Source: Ptiloglossa arizonensis | Lineage: Eukaryota; Arthropoda; Insecta; Hymenoptera; Colletidae | NCBI RefSeq assembly: GCF_051014685.1 | Contig: NW_027479045.1 | Span: 1 to 64,000, forward strand | Direction of reading: 5' to 3' | Length of the DNA: 64,000 nt | Part shown: positions 12,691 to 26,300 of the stretch, one piece after another | How the letters are laid out: each line of letters starts with the position of its first letter | Numbering within the stretch: position 1 is the stretch's first letter | Notes under the pieces: generated by a model | Told to the model about the DNA's origin: nothing | What the model saw: the letters and a program-made list of their open reading frames with translations, nothing else | Database searches by the model: none | Translations under genes and position numbers: made by a program

Positions 12691-15600
12691 GGATTGTCCG
12701 AACCCAAAAATCCCTGTTGCGTCTGAAAGTAGAAACTCGCCCGATTACAACGGTATGTGTATTTCTTCCCTAGGCCATTCTGGTTAAGCGTTTGGAGCAG
12801 CAGAATTGCGAAAAATTTTTTGCCTTCTCAACCATTTCTTGGCTTCAAACTCCCATATCTCGCGAACGGATTGACCTAACCCAAAAATTCTTGTTGCATC
12901 TGAAAGAAGAAACTCGCCCGATTACAACGGTATGTGTATTTTTTCCCTAGGCCATTCTGGTTAAGCGTTAGGAGCAGCAGAAGTGCGAAAAATTTGTCTT
13001 GTCAATCATTTCTTAGCTTCAAACTCCCATATCTCGCGAACGGATTGACCTAACCCAAAAATTCCTAATGCATCTGAAAGTAGAAACTCGCCCGATTACA
13101 ACGGTACGTGTATTTTTCCCTTAGGCCATTCTGGTTAAGCGATTGGAGCAGCAGAAGTGCGAAAAATTTATTGTCTTGTCAACCATTTCTTAGCTTGAAA
13201 GTCCCATATCTCGCGAACGTATTGACCTAACCCAAAAATTCCTGTTGCATCTGAAAGTAGAATCTCGCCCGATTACAACGGTATGTGTATTTTTTCCCTA
13301 GGCCATTCTGGTTAAGCGTTAGGAGCAGCAGAAGTGCGAAAAAGTTGTTGTCTTCTCAACCATTTCTTAGCTTCAAACTCCCATATCTCGCGAACGGATT
13401 GACCAAACCCAGAAGTTCCTGCTGCGCCTGAAAGTAGATACTCGCCCGATTACAACGATATGTGTATTTTTTCCCTAGGCCATTCTGGTTAAGCGTTAGG
13501 AGCAGCAGAAGTGCGAAAAATTTGTTGTCTTCTCAAACATTTCTTACCTTCAAACTCCCATATCTCGCGAACGGATTGACCAAACCCAGAAGTTCCTGCT
13601 GCGTCTGAAAGTAGAAACTCGCCCGATTACAACGACATGCGTATTTTTTCCCTAGGCCATTCTGGTTAAGCGTTTGGAGCAGCAGAAGTGCGAAAAATTT
13701 GTTGTCTTCTCAACCATTTCTTGGCTTCAAACTCCCATATCTCGCGAACGGATTGACCTAACCAAAAATTCCTGTTGCGTCTGAAAGTAGAAACTCGCCC
13801 GATTACAACGGTATGTGTATTTTTTCCCTAGGCCATTCTGATTAAGCGTTAGGAGCAGCAGAATTGCGAAAAAGTTGTTGTCTTCATAACCATTTCTTAG
13901 ATTCAAACTCCCATATCTCGCGAACGGATTGACCAAACCCAGAAGTTCCTGCTGCGTCTGAAAGTAGAAACTCGCCCGATTACAACGGTATGTGTATTTT
14001 TTCCCTAGGCCATTCTGGTTAAGCGTTAGGAGCAGCAGAAGTGCGTAAAAGTTGTTGTCTTCATAACCATTTCTTAGCTTCAAACTCCCATATCTCGCGA
14101 ACGGATTGACCAAACCCAGAAGTTCCTGCTGCGTCTGAAAGTAGAAACTCGCCCGATTACAACGATATGTGTATTTTTTTCCTAGGCCATTCTGGTTAAG
14201 CGTTAGGAGAAGCAGAAGTGCGAAAAATTTGTTGTCTTGTCAATCATTTCTTAGCTTCAAACTCCCATATCTCGCGAACGGATTGACCTAACCCAAAAAT
14301 TCCTGTTGCATCTGAAAGTAGAAACTCGCCCGATTACAACGGTATGTGTATTTTTTCCCTAGGCCATTCTGGTTAAGCGTTAGGAGCAGCAGAAGTGCGA
14401 AAAATTTGTCTTGTCAATCATTTCTTAGCTTCAAACTCCCATATCTCGCGAACGGATTGACCTAACCCAAAAATTCTTGTTGCATCTGAAAGAAGAAACT
14501 CGCCCGATTACAACGGTATGTGTATTTTTTCCCTAGGCCATTCTGGTTAAGCGTTTGGAGCAGCAGAATAGCGGAAAATTGTTTGCCTTCTCAGCCATTT
14601 CTTGGCTTCAAACTCCCATATCTCGCGAACGGATTGACCTAACCCAAAAATTCCTGTTGGGTCTGAAAGTAGAAACTCGCCCGATTACAACGGTATGTGT
14701 ATTTCTTCCCTAGGCCATTCTGGTTAAGCGTTTGGAGCAGCAGAATTGCGAAAAATTTTTTGCCTTCTTTACCAGTTCTTAGCTTCAAACACCCATATCT
14801 CGCGAACGGATTGACCTAACCCAAAAATTCTTGTTGCATCTGAAACAAGAAACTCGCCCGATTACAACGGTATGTGTATTTTTTCCATAGGCCATTCTGG
14901 TTAAGCGTTTGGAGCAGCAGAATAGCGAAAAATTGTTTGCCTTCTCAACCATTTCTTGGCTTCAAACTCCCATATCTCGCGAACGGATTGACCTAACCCA
15001 AAAATTCCTGCTGCGTCTGAAAGTAGAAACTCGCCCGTTTACAACGGTATGTGTATTTTTTCCCTAGGCCATTCTGGTTAAGCGTTTGGAGCAGCAGAAG
15101 TGCGAAAAATTTGTTGTCTTCCAAACCATTTCTTGGCTTCAAACTCCCATATCTCGCGAACGGATTGACCTAACCCAAAAATTCCTGCTGCGTCTGAAAG
15201 TAGAAACTCGCCCGTTTACAACGGTATGTGTATTTTTTCCCTAGGCCATTCTGGTTAAGCGTTTGGAGCAGCAGAAGTGCGAAAAATTTGTTGTCTTCTC
15301 AACCATTTCTTGGCTTCAAACTCCCATATCTCGCGAACGGATTGACCTAACCCAAAAATTCCTGTTGCGTCTGAAAGTAGAAACTCGCCCGATTACAACG
15401 GTATGTGTATTTTTTCCCTAGGCCATTCTGATTAAGCGTTAGGAGCAGCAGAAGTGCGAAAAAGTTGTTGTCTTCATAACCATTTCTTAGCTTCAAACTC
15501 CCATATCTCGCGAACGGATTGACCAAACCCAGAAGTTCCTGCTGCGTCTGAAAGTAGAAACTCGCCCGATTACAACGATATGTGTATTTTTTTCCTAGGC

Positions 15601-18600
15601 CATTCTGGTTAAGCGTTAGGAGCAGCAGAAGTGCGAAAAATTTGTTGTCTTGTCAATCATTTCTTAGCTTCAAACTCCCATATCTCGCGAACGGATTGAC
15701 CTAACCCAAAAATTCCTGTTGCATCTGAAAGTAGAAACTCGCCCGATTACAACGGTATGTGTATTTTTTCCCTAGGCCAATCTGGTTAAGCGTTAGGAGC
15801 AGCAGAAGTGCGAAAAATTTGTTGTCTTCTCAACCATTTCTTAGCTTCAAACTCCCATATCTCGCGAACGGATTGACCAAACCCAGAAGTTCCTGCTGCG
15901 TCTGAAAGTAGAAACTCGCCCGATTACAACGATATGTGTATTTTTTCCCTAGGCCATTCTGGTTAAGCGTTAGGAGCAGCAGAAGTGCGAAAAATTTGTC
16001 TTGTCAACCATTTCTTACCTTGAAAGTCCCATATCTCGCGAACGGAATGACCTTACCCAAAAATTCCTATTGCATCTGAAAGTAGAAACTCGCCGATTAC
16101 AACGGTATGTGTATTTTTTCATTAGGCCATTCGGGTTAAGCGTGTGGAGCAGCAGAATTGCAAAAAATTTTTTGCCTTCTCAACCATTTCTTGGCTTCAA
16201 ACTCCCATATCTCGCGAACGGATTGACCTAACCCAAAAATTCTTGTTGCATCTGAAAGAAGAAACTCGCCCGATTACAACGATATGTGTATTTTTTCCCT
16301 AGGCCATTCTGGTTAAGCGTTAGGAGCAGCAGAAGTGCGAAAAATTTGTTGTCTTCTCAACCATTTCTTAGCTTCAAACTCCCATATCTCGCGAACGGAT
16401 TGACCTAACCCAAAAATTCCTGTTGCTTCTGAAAGTAGAAACTCGCCCGATTACAACGGTATGTGTATTTTTTCCCTAGGCCATTCTGGTTAAGCGTTAG
16501 GAGCAGCAGAAGTGCGAAAAAGTTGTTGTCTTCATAACCATTTCTTAGCTTCAAACTCCCATATCTCGCGAACGGATTGACCAAACCCAGAAGTTCCTGC
16601 TGCGTCTGAAAGTAGAAACTCGCCCGATTACAACGATATGTGTATTTTTTTCCTAGGCCATTCTGGTTAAGCGTTAGGAGAAGCAGAAGTGCGAAAAATT
16701 TGTTGTCTTGTCAATCATTTCTTAGCTTCAAACTCCCATATCTCGCGAACGGATTGACCTAACCCAAAAATTCCTGTTGCATCTGAAAGTAGAAACTCGC
16801 CCGATTACAACGGTATGTGTATTTTTTCCCTAGGCCATTCTGGTTAAGCGTTAGGAGCAGCAGAAGTGCGAAAAATTTGTCTTGTCAATCATTTCTTAGC
16901 TTCGAACTCCCATATCTCGCGAACGGATTGACCTAACCCAAAAATTCCTAATGCATCTGAAAGTAGAAACTCGCCCGATTACAACGGTACGTGTATTTTT
17001 CCCTTAGGCCATTCTGGTTAAGCGATTGGAGCAGCAGAAGTGCGAAAAATTTATTGTCTTGTCAACCATTTCTTACCTTGAAAGTCCCATATCTCGCGAA
17101 CGGATTGACCTTACCCAAAAATTCCTATTGCATCTGAAAGTAGAAACTCGCCGATTACAACGGTATGTGTATTTTTTCATTAGGCCATTCGGGTTAAGCG
17201 TGTGGAGCAGCAGAATTGCAAAAAATTTTTTGCCTTCTCAACCATTTCTTGGCTTCAAACTCCCATATCTCGCGAACGGATTGACCTAACCCAAAAATTC
17301 TTGTTGCATCTGAAAGAAGAAACTCGCCCGATTACAACGGTATGTGTATTTTTTCCCTAGGCCATTCTGGTTAAGCGTTTGGAGCAGCAGAATAGCGAAA
17401 AATTGTTTGCCTTCTCAGCCATTTCTTGGCTTCAAACTCCCATATCTCGCGAACGGATTGACCTAACCCAAAAATTCCTGTTGGGTCTGAAAGTAGAAAC
17501 TCGCCCGATTACAACGGTATGTGTATTTCTTCCCTAGGCCATTCTGGTTAAGCGTTTGGAGCAGCAGAATTGCGAAAAATTTTTTGCCTTCTTTACCAGT
17601 TCTTAGCTTCAAACACCCATATCTCGCGAACGGATTGACCTAACCCAAAAATTCTTGTTGCATCTGAAACAAGAAACTCGCCCGATTACAACGGTATGTG
17701 TATTTTTTCCATAGGCCATTCTGGTTAAGCGTTTGGAGCAGCAGAATAGCGAAAAATTGTTTGCCTTCTCAACCATTTCTTGGCTTCAAACTCCCATATC
17801 TCGCGAACGGATTGACCTAACCCAAAAATTCCTGCTGCGTCTGAAAGTAGAAACTCGCCCGTTTACAACGGTATGTGTATTTTTTCCCTAGGCCATTCTG
17901 GTTAAGCGTTTGGAGCAGCAGAAGTGCGAAAAATTTGTTGTCTTCTCAACCATTTCTTGGCTTCAAACTCCCATATCTCGCGAACGGATTGACCTAACCC
18001 AAAAATTCCTGCTGCGTCTGAAAGTAGAAACTCGCCCGTTTACAACGGTATGTGTATTTTTTCCCTAGGCCATTCTGGTTAAGCGTTTGGAGCAGCAGAA
18101 GTGCGAAAAATTTGTTGTCTTCTCAACCATTTCTTGGCTTCAAACTCCCATATCTCGCGAACGGATTGACCTAACCCAAAAATTCCTGTTGCGTCTGAAA
18201 GTAGAAACTCGCCCGATTACAACGGTATGTGTATTTTTTCCCTAGGCCATTCTGATTAAGCGTTAGGAGCAGCAGAAGTGCGAAAAAGTTGTTGTATTCA
18301 TAACCATTTCTTAGCTTCAAACTCCCATATCTCGCGAACGGATTGACCAAACCCAGAAGTTCCTGCTGCGTCTGAAAGTAGAAACTCGCCCGATTACAAC
18401 GATATGTGTATTTTTTTCCTAGGCCATTCTGGTTAAGCGTTAGGAGCAGCAGAAGTGCGAAAAATTTGTTGTCTTGTCAATCATTTCTTAGCTTCAAACT
18501 CCCATATCTCGCGAACGGATTGACCTAACCCAAAAATTCCTGTTGCATCTGAAAGTAGAAACTCGCCCGATTACAACGGTATGTGTATTTTTTCCCTAGG

Positions 18601-21600
18601 CCATTCTGGTTAAGCGTTAGGAGCAGCAGAAGTGCGAAAAATTTGTTGTCTTCTCAACCATTTCTTAGCTTCAAACTCCCATATCTCGCGAACGGATTGA
18701 CCAAACCCAGAAGTTCCTGCTGCGTCTGAAAGTAGAAACTCGCCCGATTACAACGATATGTGTATTTTTCCCTTAGGCCATTCTGGTTAAGCGATTGGAG
18801 CAGCAGAAGTGCGAAAAATTTATTGTCTTGTCAACCATTTCTTACCTTGAAAGTCCCATATCTCGCGAACGGATTGACCTTACCCAAAAATTCCTATTGC
18901 ATCTGAAAGTAGAAACTCGCCGATTACAGCGGTATGTGTATTTTTTCCCTAGGCCATTCGGGTTAAGCGTGTGGAGCAGCAGAATTGCGAAAAATTTTTT
19001 GCCTTCTCAACCATTTCTTGGCTTCAAACTCCCATATCTCGCGAACGGATTGACCTAACCCAAAAATTCCTGTTGCGTCTGAAAGTAGAAACTCGCCCGA
19101 TTACAACGGTATGTGTATTTTTTCATTAGGCCATTCGGGTTAAGCGTGTGGAGCAGCAGAAATGCGAAAAAATTTTTGCCTTCTCAACCATTTCTTGGCT
19201 TCAAACTCCCATATCTCGCGAACGGATTGACCTAACCCAAAAATTCTTGTTGCATCTGAAAGAAGAAACTCGCCCGATTACAACGGTATGTGTATTTTTT
19301 CCATAGGCCATTCTGGTTAAGCGTTTGGAGCAGCAGAATAGCGAAAAATTGTTTGCCTTCTCAACCATTTCTTGGCTTCAAACTCCCATATCTCGCGAAC
19401 GGATTGACCTAACCCAAAAATTCCTGCTGCGTCTGAAAGTAGAAACTCGCCCGTTTACAACGGTATGTGTATTTTTTCCCTAGGCCATTCTGGTTAAGCG
19501 TTTGGAGCAGCAGAAGTGCGAAATATTTCTTGTCTTCTTAACCATTTCTTAGCTTCAACCTGCCATATCTCGCGAACGGATTGACCTAACCCAAAAATTC
19601 CTATTGCATCTGAAAGTAGAAACTCGCCCGATTACAACGGTACGTGTATTTTTCCCTTAGGCCATTCTGGTTAAGCGATTGGAGCAGCAGAAATTGCGAA
19701 AAATTTATTGTCTTGTCAACCATTTCTTAGCTTGAAAGTCCCATATCTCGCGAACGGATTGACCTAACCCAAAAATTCCTGTTACGTCTGAAAGTAGAAA
19801 CTCGCCCGATTACAACGGTATGTGTATTTTTTCACTAGGCCATTCTGATTAAGCGTTTGGAGCAGCAGAAGTGCGAAAAATTTGTTGTCTTCATAACCAT
19901 TTCTTGGCTTCAAACTCCCATATCTCGCGAACGGATTGACCTAACCCAAAAATTCCTGTTGCGTCTGAAAGTAGAAACTCGCCCGATTACAACGATATGT
20001 GTATTTTTTCATTAGGCCATTCGGGTTAAGCGTGTGGAGCAGCAGAATTGCAAAAAATTTTTTGCCTTCTCAACCATTTCTTGGCTTCAAACTCCCATAT
20101 CTCGCGAACGGATTGACCTAACCCAAAAATTCTTGTTGCATCTGAAAGAAGAAACTCGCCCGATTACAACGGTATGTGTATTTTTTCCCTAGGCCATTCT
20201 GGTTAAGCGTTTGGAGCAGCAGAATAGCGAAAAATTGTTTGCCTTCTCAGCCATTTCTTGGCTTCAAACTCCCATATCTCGCGAACGGATTGACCTAACC
20301 CAAAAATTCCTGTTGGGTCTGAAAGCAGAAACTCGCCCGATTACAACGGTATGTGTATTTCTTCCCTAGGCCATTCTGGTTAAGCGTTTGGAGCAGCAGA
20401 ATTGCGAAAAATTTTTTGCCTTCTTTACCAGTTCTTAGCTTCAAACACCCATATCTCGCGAACGGATTGACCTAACCCAAAAATTCTTGTTGCATCTGAA
20501 AGAAGAAACTCGCCCGATTACAACGGTATGTGTATTTTTTCCCTAGGCCATTCTGGTTAAGCGTTTGGAGCAGCAGAATAGCGAAAAATTGTTTGCCTTC
20601 TCAGCCATTTCTTGGCTTCAAACTCCCATATCTCGCGAACGGATTGACCTAACCCAAAAATTCTTGTTGGGTCTGAAAGTAGAAACTCGCCCGATTACAA
20701 CGGTATGTGTATTTCTTCCCTAGGCCATTCTGGTTAAGCGTTAGGAGCAGCAGAAGTGCGAAAAAGTTGTCGTCTTCATAACCATTTCTTAGCTTCAAAC
20801 TCCCATATCTCGCGAACGGATTGACCTAACCCAAAAATTCTTGTTGCATCTGAAAGAAGAAACTCGCCCGATTACAACGGTATGTGTATTTCTTCCCTAG
20901 GCCATTCTGGTTAAGCGTTTGGAGCACCAGAATTGCGAAAAATTTTTTGCCTCCTCAACCATTTCTTGGCTTCAAACTCCCATATCTCGCGAACGGATTG
21001 ACCAAACCCAGAAGTTCCTGTTGCGTCTGAAAGTAGAAACTCACCCGATTACAACGATATGCGTATTTTTTCCCTAGGCCATTCTGGTTAAGCGTTTGGA
21101 GCAGCAGAATAGCGAAAAATTGTTTGCTTTCTCAACCATTTCTTGGCTTCAAACTGCCATATCTCGCGAACGGATTGACCTAACCCAAAAATTCCTATTG
21201 CATCTGAAAGTAGAAACTCGCCCGATTACAACGGTGTGTGTATTTTTCCCTTAGGCAATTCTGGTTAAGCGATTGGAGCAGCAGAAGTGCGAAATATTTG
21301 TTGCCTTCTTAACCATTTCTTAGCTTCAAACTCCCATATCTCGCGAACGGATTGACCTAACCGAAAAATTCCTATTGCATCTGAAAGTAGAAACTCGCCC
21401 GATTACAACGGTATGTGTATTTTTTACCTAGGCCATTCTGGTTAAGCGTTTGGAGCAGCAGAATTGCGAAAAATTTTTTGCTTTCTCAACCATTTCTTGG
21501 CTTCAAACTGCCATATCTCGCGAACGGATTGACCTAACCCAAAAATTCCTATTGCATCTGAAAGTAGAAACTCGCCCGATTTCAACGGTACGTGTATTTT

Positions 21601-23355
21601 TCCCTTAGGCCATTCTGGTTAAGCGATTGGAGCAGCAGAATTGCGAAAAATTTATTGTCTTGTCAACCATTTCTTAGCTTGAATTTCCCATATCTCGCGA
21701 ACGGATTGACCTAACCCAAAAATTCCTGTTGCGTCTGAAAGTAGAAACTCGCCCGATTACATCGGTATGTGTATTTTTTCCCTAGGCCATTCTGGTTAAG
21801 CGTTAGGAGCAGCAGAAGTGCGAAAAATTTGTTGTCTTCTCAACCATTTCTTAGCTTCAAACTCCCATATCTCGCGAACGGATTGACCAAACCCAGAAGT
21901 TCCTGCTGCGTCTGAAAGTAGAAACTCGCCCGATTACAACGATATGCGTATTTTTTCCCTAGGCCATTCTGGTTAAGCGTTAGGAGCAGCAGAAGTGCGA
22001 AAAATTTGTTGTCTTGTCAATCATTTCTTAGCTTCAAACTCCCATATCTCGCGAACGGATTGGCCTAACCCAAAAATTCCTATTGCATCTGAAAGCAGAA
22101 ACTCGCCCGATTACAACGGTACGTGTATTTTTGCCTTAGGCCATGCTGGTTAAGCGATTGGAGCAGCAGAAGTGCGAAAAATTTATTGTCTTGTCAACCA
22201 TTTCTTACCTTGAAAGTCCCATATCTCGCGAACGGATGGACCTTACCCAAAAATTCCTATTGCATCTGAAAGAGAAACTCGCCCGATTACAGCGGTATGT
22301 GTATTTTTTCCCTAGGCCATTCGGGTTAAGCGTGTGGAGCAGCAGAAATGCGAAAAATTTTTTGCCTTCTCAACCATTTCTTGGCTTCAAACTCCCATAT
22401 CTCGCGAACGGATTGACCTAACCCAAAAATTCCTGTTCCGTCTGAAAGTAGAAACTCGCCCGATTACAACGGTATGTGTATTTTTTCATTAGGCCATTCT
22501 GGTTAAGCGTTTGGAGCAGCAGAATAGCGAAAAATTGTTTGCCTTCACAACCATTTCTTGGCTTCAAACTTCCATATCTCGCGAACGGATTGACCTAACC
22601 CAAAAATTCCTGTTGGGTCTGAAAGTAGAAACTCGCCCGATTACAACGGTATGTGTATTTCTTCCCTAGGCCATTCTGGTTAAGCGTTTGGAGCAGCAGA
22701 ATTGCGAAAAATTTGTTGTCTTCTTAACCATTTCTTGGCTTCAAACTCCCATATCTCGCGAACGGATTGACCTAACCCAAAAGTTCCTATTGCATCTGAA
22801 AGTAGAAACTCGCCCGATTACTACGGTATGTGTATTTTTTCCCTAGGCCATTCTGGTTAAGCGTGTGGAGCAGCAGAATTGCGAAAAATTTTTTGCCTTC
22901 TCAACCATTTCTTGGCTTCAAACTCCCATATCTCGCGAACGGATTGACCTAACCCGAAAATTCCTGTTGCGTCTGAAAGTAGAAACTCGCCCGATTACAA
23001 CGGTATGTGTATATTTTCCCTAGGCCATTCTGGTTAAGCGTTTGGAGCAGCAGTATTGCGAAAAATTTGTTGTCTTCTTTACCAGTTCTTACTTCAAACT
23101 CCCATATCTCGCGAACGGATTGACCTAACCCAAAAATTCCTGTTGCATCTGAAAGTAGAAACTCGCCCGATTCCAACGGTACGTGTATTTTTTCCCTAGG
23201 CCACTCTGGTTAAGCGTTAGGAGCAGCAGAAGTGCGAAAAAGTTGTTGTCTTCTCAACCATTTCTTAGCTTCAAACTCCCATATCTCGCGAACGGATTGA
23301 CCAAACCCAGAAGTTCCTGCTGCGTCTGAAAGTAGAAACTCGCCCGATTACAACG
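12690..23355 (+). repeat. 12.2 kb higher-order repeat, copy 2
   Basis: This is the second copy of the 69-monomer unit. It opens with the rare variant GGATTGTCC followed by AAATCCCTG, as at base 491, and runs in step with copy 1 to about 23355, where the sequence after ATTACAAC differs (GATATG here, GGTACG at 11690). Net changes against copy 1 are plus two monomers near 13440-13800, minus two at about 14476 and minus three at about 21790. All are close to whole multiples of 177 bp, as expected from unequal crossing over or intra-array deletion. From about 20660 onward it also aligns with the 4.6 kb repeat that follows, so the two repeat classes overlap. Confidence 0.83.
12734..12910 (+). repeat. 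Representative 177 bp monomer
   Basis: This copy is close to the consensus and exactly 177 bp. In monomer coordinates: 6-22 is the minus-strand CENP-B-box-like stretch; 28-34 a T-rich run; about 36-41 the AvrII-type palindrome CCTAGG (variants: CCATAGG, CATTAGG, CACTAGG, CCTTAGG, CCTATG); 44-60 the stretch that becomes the plus-strand CENP-B-like box in some copies; 75-90 a near-palindrome of A5T6 flanked by GCG and GC; about 127-132 the palindrome TCGCGA; about 141-148 CCTAACCC; about 149-156 an A5 tract. G+C is 76 of 177 and CpG count is 9 by my hand count. Main variable blocks are the bases after GGTTAAGCG (TTTGG, TTAGG, ATTGG or TGTGG), the A/T stretch, CTTCTCAACC versus CTTCATAACC or CTTGTCAATC, and ACCTAACCC versus ACCAAACCC. 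Confidence 0.9.
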
Positions 23356-26300
23356 ATATGTGTATTTTTTCCCTAGGCCATTCTGGTTAAGCGTTAGGAG
23401 CAGCAGAAGTGCGAAAAATTTGTTGTCTTCTCAAACATTTCTTAGCTTCAAACTCCCATATCTCGCGAACGGATTGACCTAACCCAAAAATTCTTGTTGC
23501 ATCTGAAAGAAGAAACTCGCCCGATTACAACGGTATGTGTATTTTTTCCCTAGGCCATTCTGGTTAAGCGTTTGGAGCAGCAGAATAGCGAAAAATTGTT
23601 TGCCTTCACAACCATTTCTTGGCTTCAAACTCCCATATCTCGCGAACGGATTGACCTAACCCAAAAATTCCTGTTGGGTCTGAAAGTAGAAACTCGCCCG
23701 ATTACAACGGTATGTGTATTTTTTCCCTAGGCCATTCTGGTTAAGCGTTTGGAGCAGCAGAATTGCGAAAAATTTTTTGCTTTCTCAACCAATTCTTGGC
23801 TTCAAACTGCCATATCTCGCGAACGGATTGACCTAACCCAAAAATTCCTGTTGCGTCTGAAAGTAGAAACTCGCCCGATTACAACGGTATGTGTATTTTT
23901 TCACTAGGCCATTCTGATTAAGCGTTTGGAGCAGCAGAAGTGCGAAAGATTTGTTGTCTTCATAACCATTTCTTGGCTTCAAACTCCCATATCTCGCGAA
24001 CGGATTGTCCTAACCCAAAAATCCCTGTTGCGTCTGAAAGTAGAAACTCGCCCGATTACAACGGTATGTGTATTTCTTCCCTAGGCCATTCTGGTTAAGC
24101 GTTTGGAGCAGCAGAATTGCGAAAAATTTTTTGCCTTCTCAACCATTTCTTGGCCTCAAACTCCCATATCTCGCGAACGGATTGACCAAACCCAGAAGTT
24201 CCTGCTGCGTCTGAAAGTAGAAACTCACCCGATTACAACGATATGCGTATTTTTTCCCTAGGCCATTCTGGTTAAGCGTTTGGAGCAGCAGAATTGCAAA
24301 AAATTTTTTGCCTTCTCAACCATTTCTTGGCTTCAAACTCCCATATCTCGCGAACGGATTGACCTAACCCAAAAATTCTTGTTGCATCTGAAAGAAGAAA
24401 CTCGCCCGATTACAACGGTATGTGTATTTTTTCACTAGGCCATTCTGATTAAGCGTTTGGAGCAGCAGAATTGCGAAAGATTTGTTGTCTTCATAACCAT
24501 TTCTTGGCTTCAAACTCCCATATCTCGCGAACGGATTGACCTAACCCAAAAATCCCTGTTGCGTCTGAAAGTAGAAACTCGCCCGATTACAACGGTATGT
24601 GTATTTCTTCCCTAGGCCATTCTGGTTAAGCGTTTGGAGCAGCAGAAGTGCGAAAAATTTGTTGTCTTCTCAACCATTTCTTGGCTTCAAACTCCCATAT
24701 ATCGCGAACGGATTGACCTAACCCAAAAATTCCTGTTGCTTCTGAAAGTAGAAACTCGCCCGATTACAACGGTATGTGTATTTTTTCCCTAGGCCATTCT
24801 GGTTAAGCGTTAGGAGCAGCAGAAGTGCGAAAAAGTTGTTGTCTTCATAACCATTTCTTAGCTTCAAACTCCCATATCTCGCGAACGGATTGACCTAACC
24901 CAAAAATTCTTGTTGGGTCTGAAAGTAGAAACTCGCCCGATTACAACGGTATGTGTATTTCTTCCCTAGGCCATTCTGGTTAAGCGTTAGGAGCAGCAGA
25001 AGTGCGAAAAAGTTGTCGTCTTCATAACCATTTCTTAGCTTCAAACTCCCATATCTCGCGAACGGATTGACCTAACCCAAAAATTCTTGTTGCATCTGAA
25101 AGAAGAAACTCGCCCGATTACAACGGTATGTGTATTTCTTCCCTAGGCCATTCTGGTTAAGCGTTTGGAGCACCAGAATTGCGAAAAATTTTTTGCCTCC
25201 TCAACCATTTCTTGGCTTCAAACTCCCATATCTCGCGAACGGATTGACCAAACCCAGAAGTTCCTGTTGCGTCTGAAAGTAGAAACTCACCCGATTACAA
25301 CGATATGCGTATTTTTTCCCTAGGCCATTCTGGTTAAGCGTTTGGAGCAGCAGAATAGCGAAAAATTGTTTGCTTTCTCAACCATTTCTTGGCTTCAAAC
25401 TGCCATATCTCGCGAACGGATTGACCTAACCCAAAAATTCCTATTGCATCTGAAAGTAGAAACTCGCCCGATTACAACGGTGTGTGTATTTTTCCCTTAG
25501 GCAATTCTGGTTAAGCGATTGGAGCAGCAGAAGTGCGAAATATTTGTTGCCTTCTTAACCATTTCTTAGCTTCAAACTCCCATATCTCGCGAACGGATTG
25601 ACCTAACCGAAAAATTCCTATTGCATCTGAAAGTAGAAACTCGCCCGATTACAACGGTATGTGTATTTTTTACCTAGGCCATTCTGGTTAAGCGTTTGGA
25701 GCAGCAGAATTGCGAAAAATTTTTTGCTTTCTCAACCATTTCTTGGCTTCAAACTGCCATATCTCGCGAACGGATTGACCTAACCCAAAAATTCCTATTG
25801 CATCTGAAAGTAGAAACTCGCCCGATTTCAACGGTACGTGTATTTTTCCCTTAGGCCATTCTGGTTAAGCGATTGGAGCAGCAGAATTGCGAAAAATTTA
25901 TTGTCTTGTCAACCATTTCTTAGCTTGAATTTCCCATATCTCGCGAACGGATTGACCTAACCCAAAAATTCCTGTTGCATCTGAAAGTAGAAACTCGCCC
26001 GATTACAACGGTATGTGTATTTTTTCCCTAGGCCATTCTGGTTAAGCGTTAGGAGCAGCAGAAGTGCGAAAAATTTGTTGTCTTCATAACCATTTCTTAG
26101 CTTCAAACTCCCATATCTCGCGAACGGATTGACCTAACCCAAAAATTCCTATTCCATCTGAAAGTAGAAACTCGCCCGATTACAACAGTATGTGTATTTT
26201 TTCCCTAGGCCATTCTGGTTAAGCGTTAGGAGCAGCAGAAGTGCGAAAAATTTGTTGTCTTGTCAATCATTTCTTAGCTTCAAACTCCCATATCTCGCGA

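Noticed and set aside
12874..12881. Telomere-like CCTAACCC in each monomer
   Set aside because: It is only about one and a third units of CCCTAA, never in tandem, and often changed to CCAAACCC.
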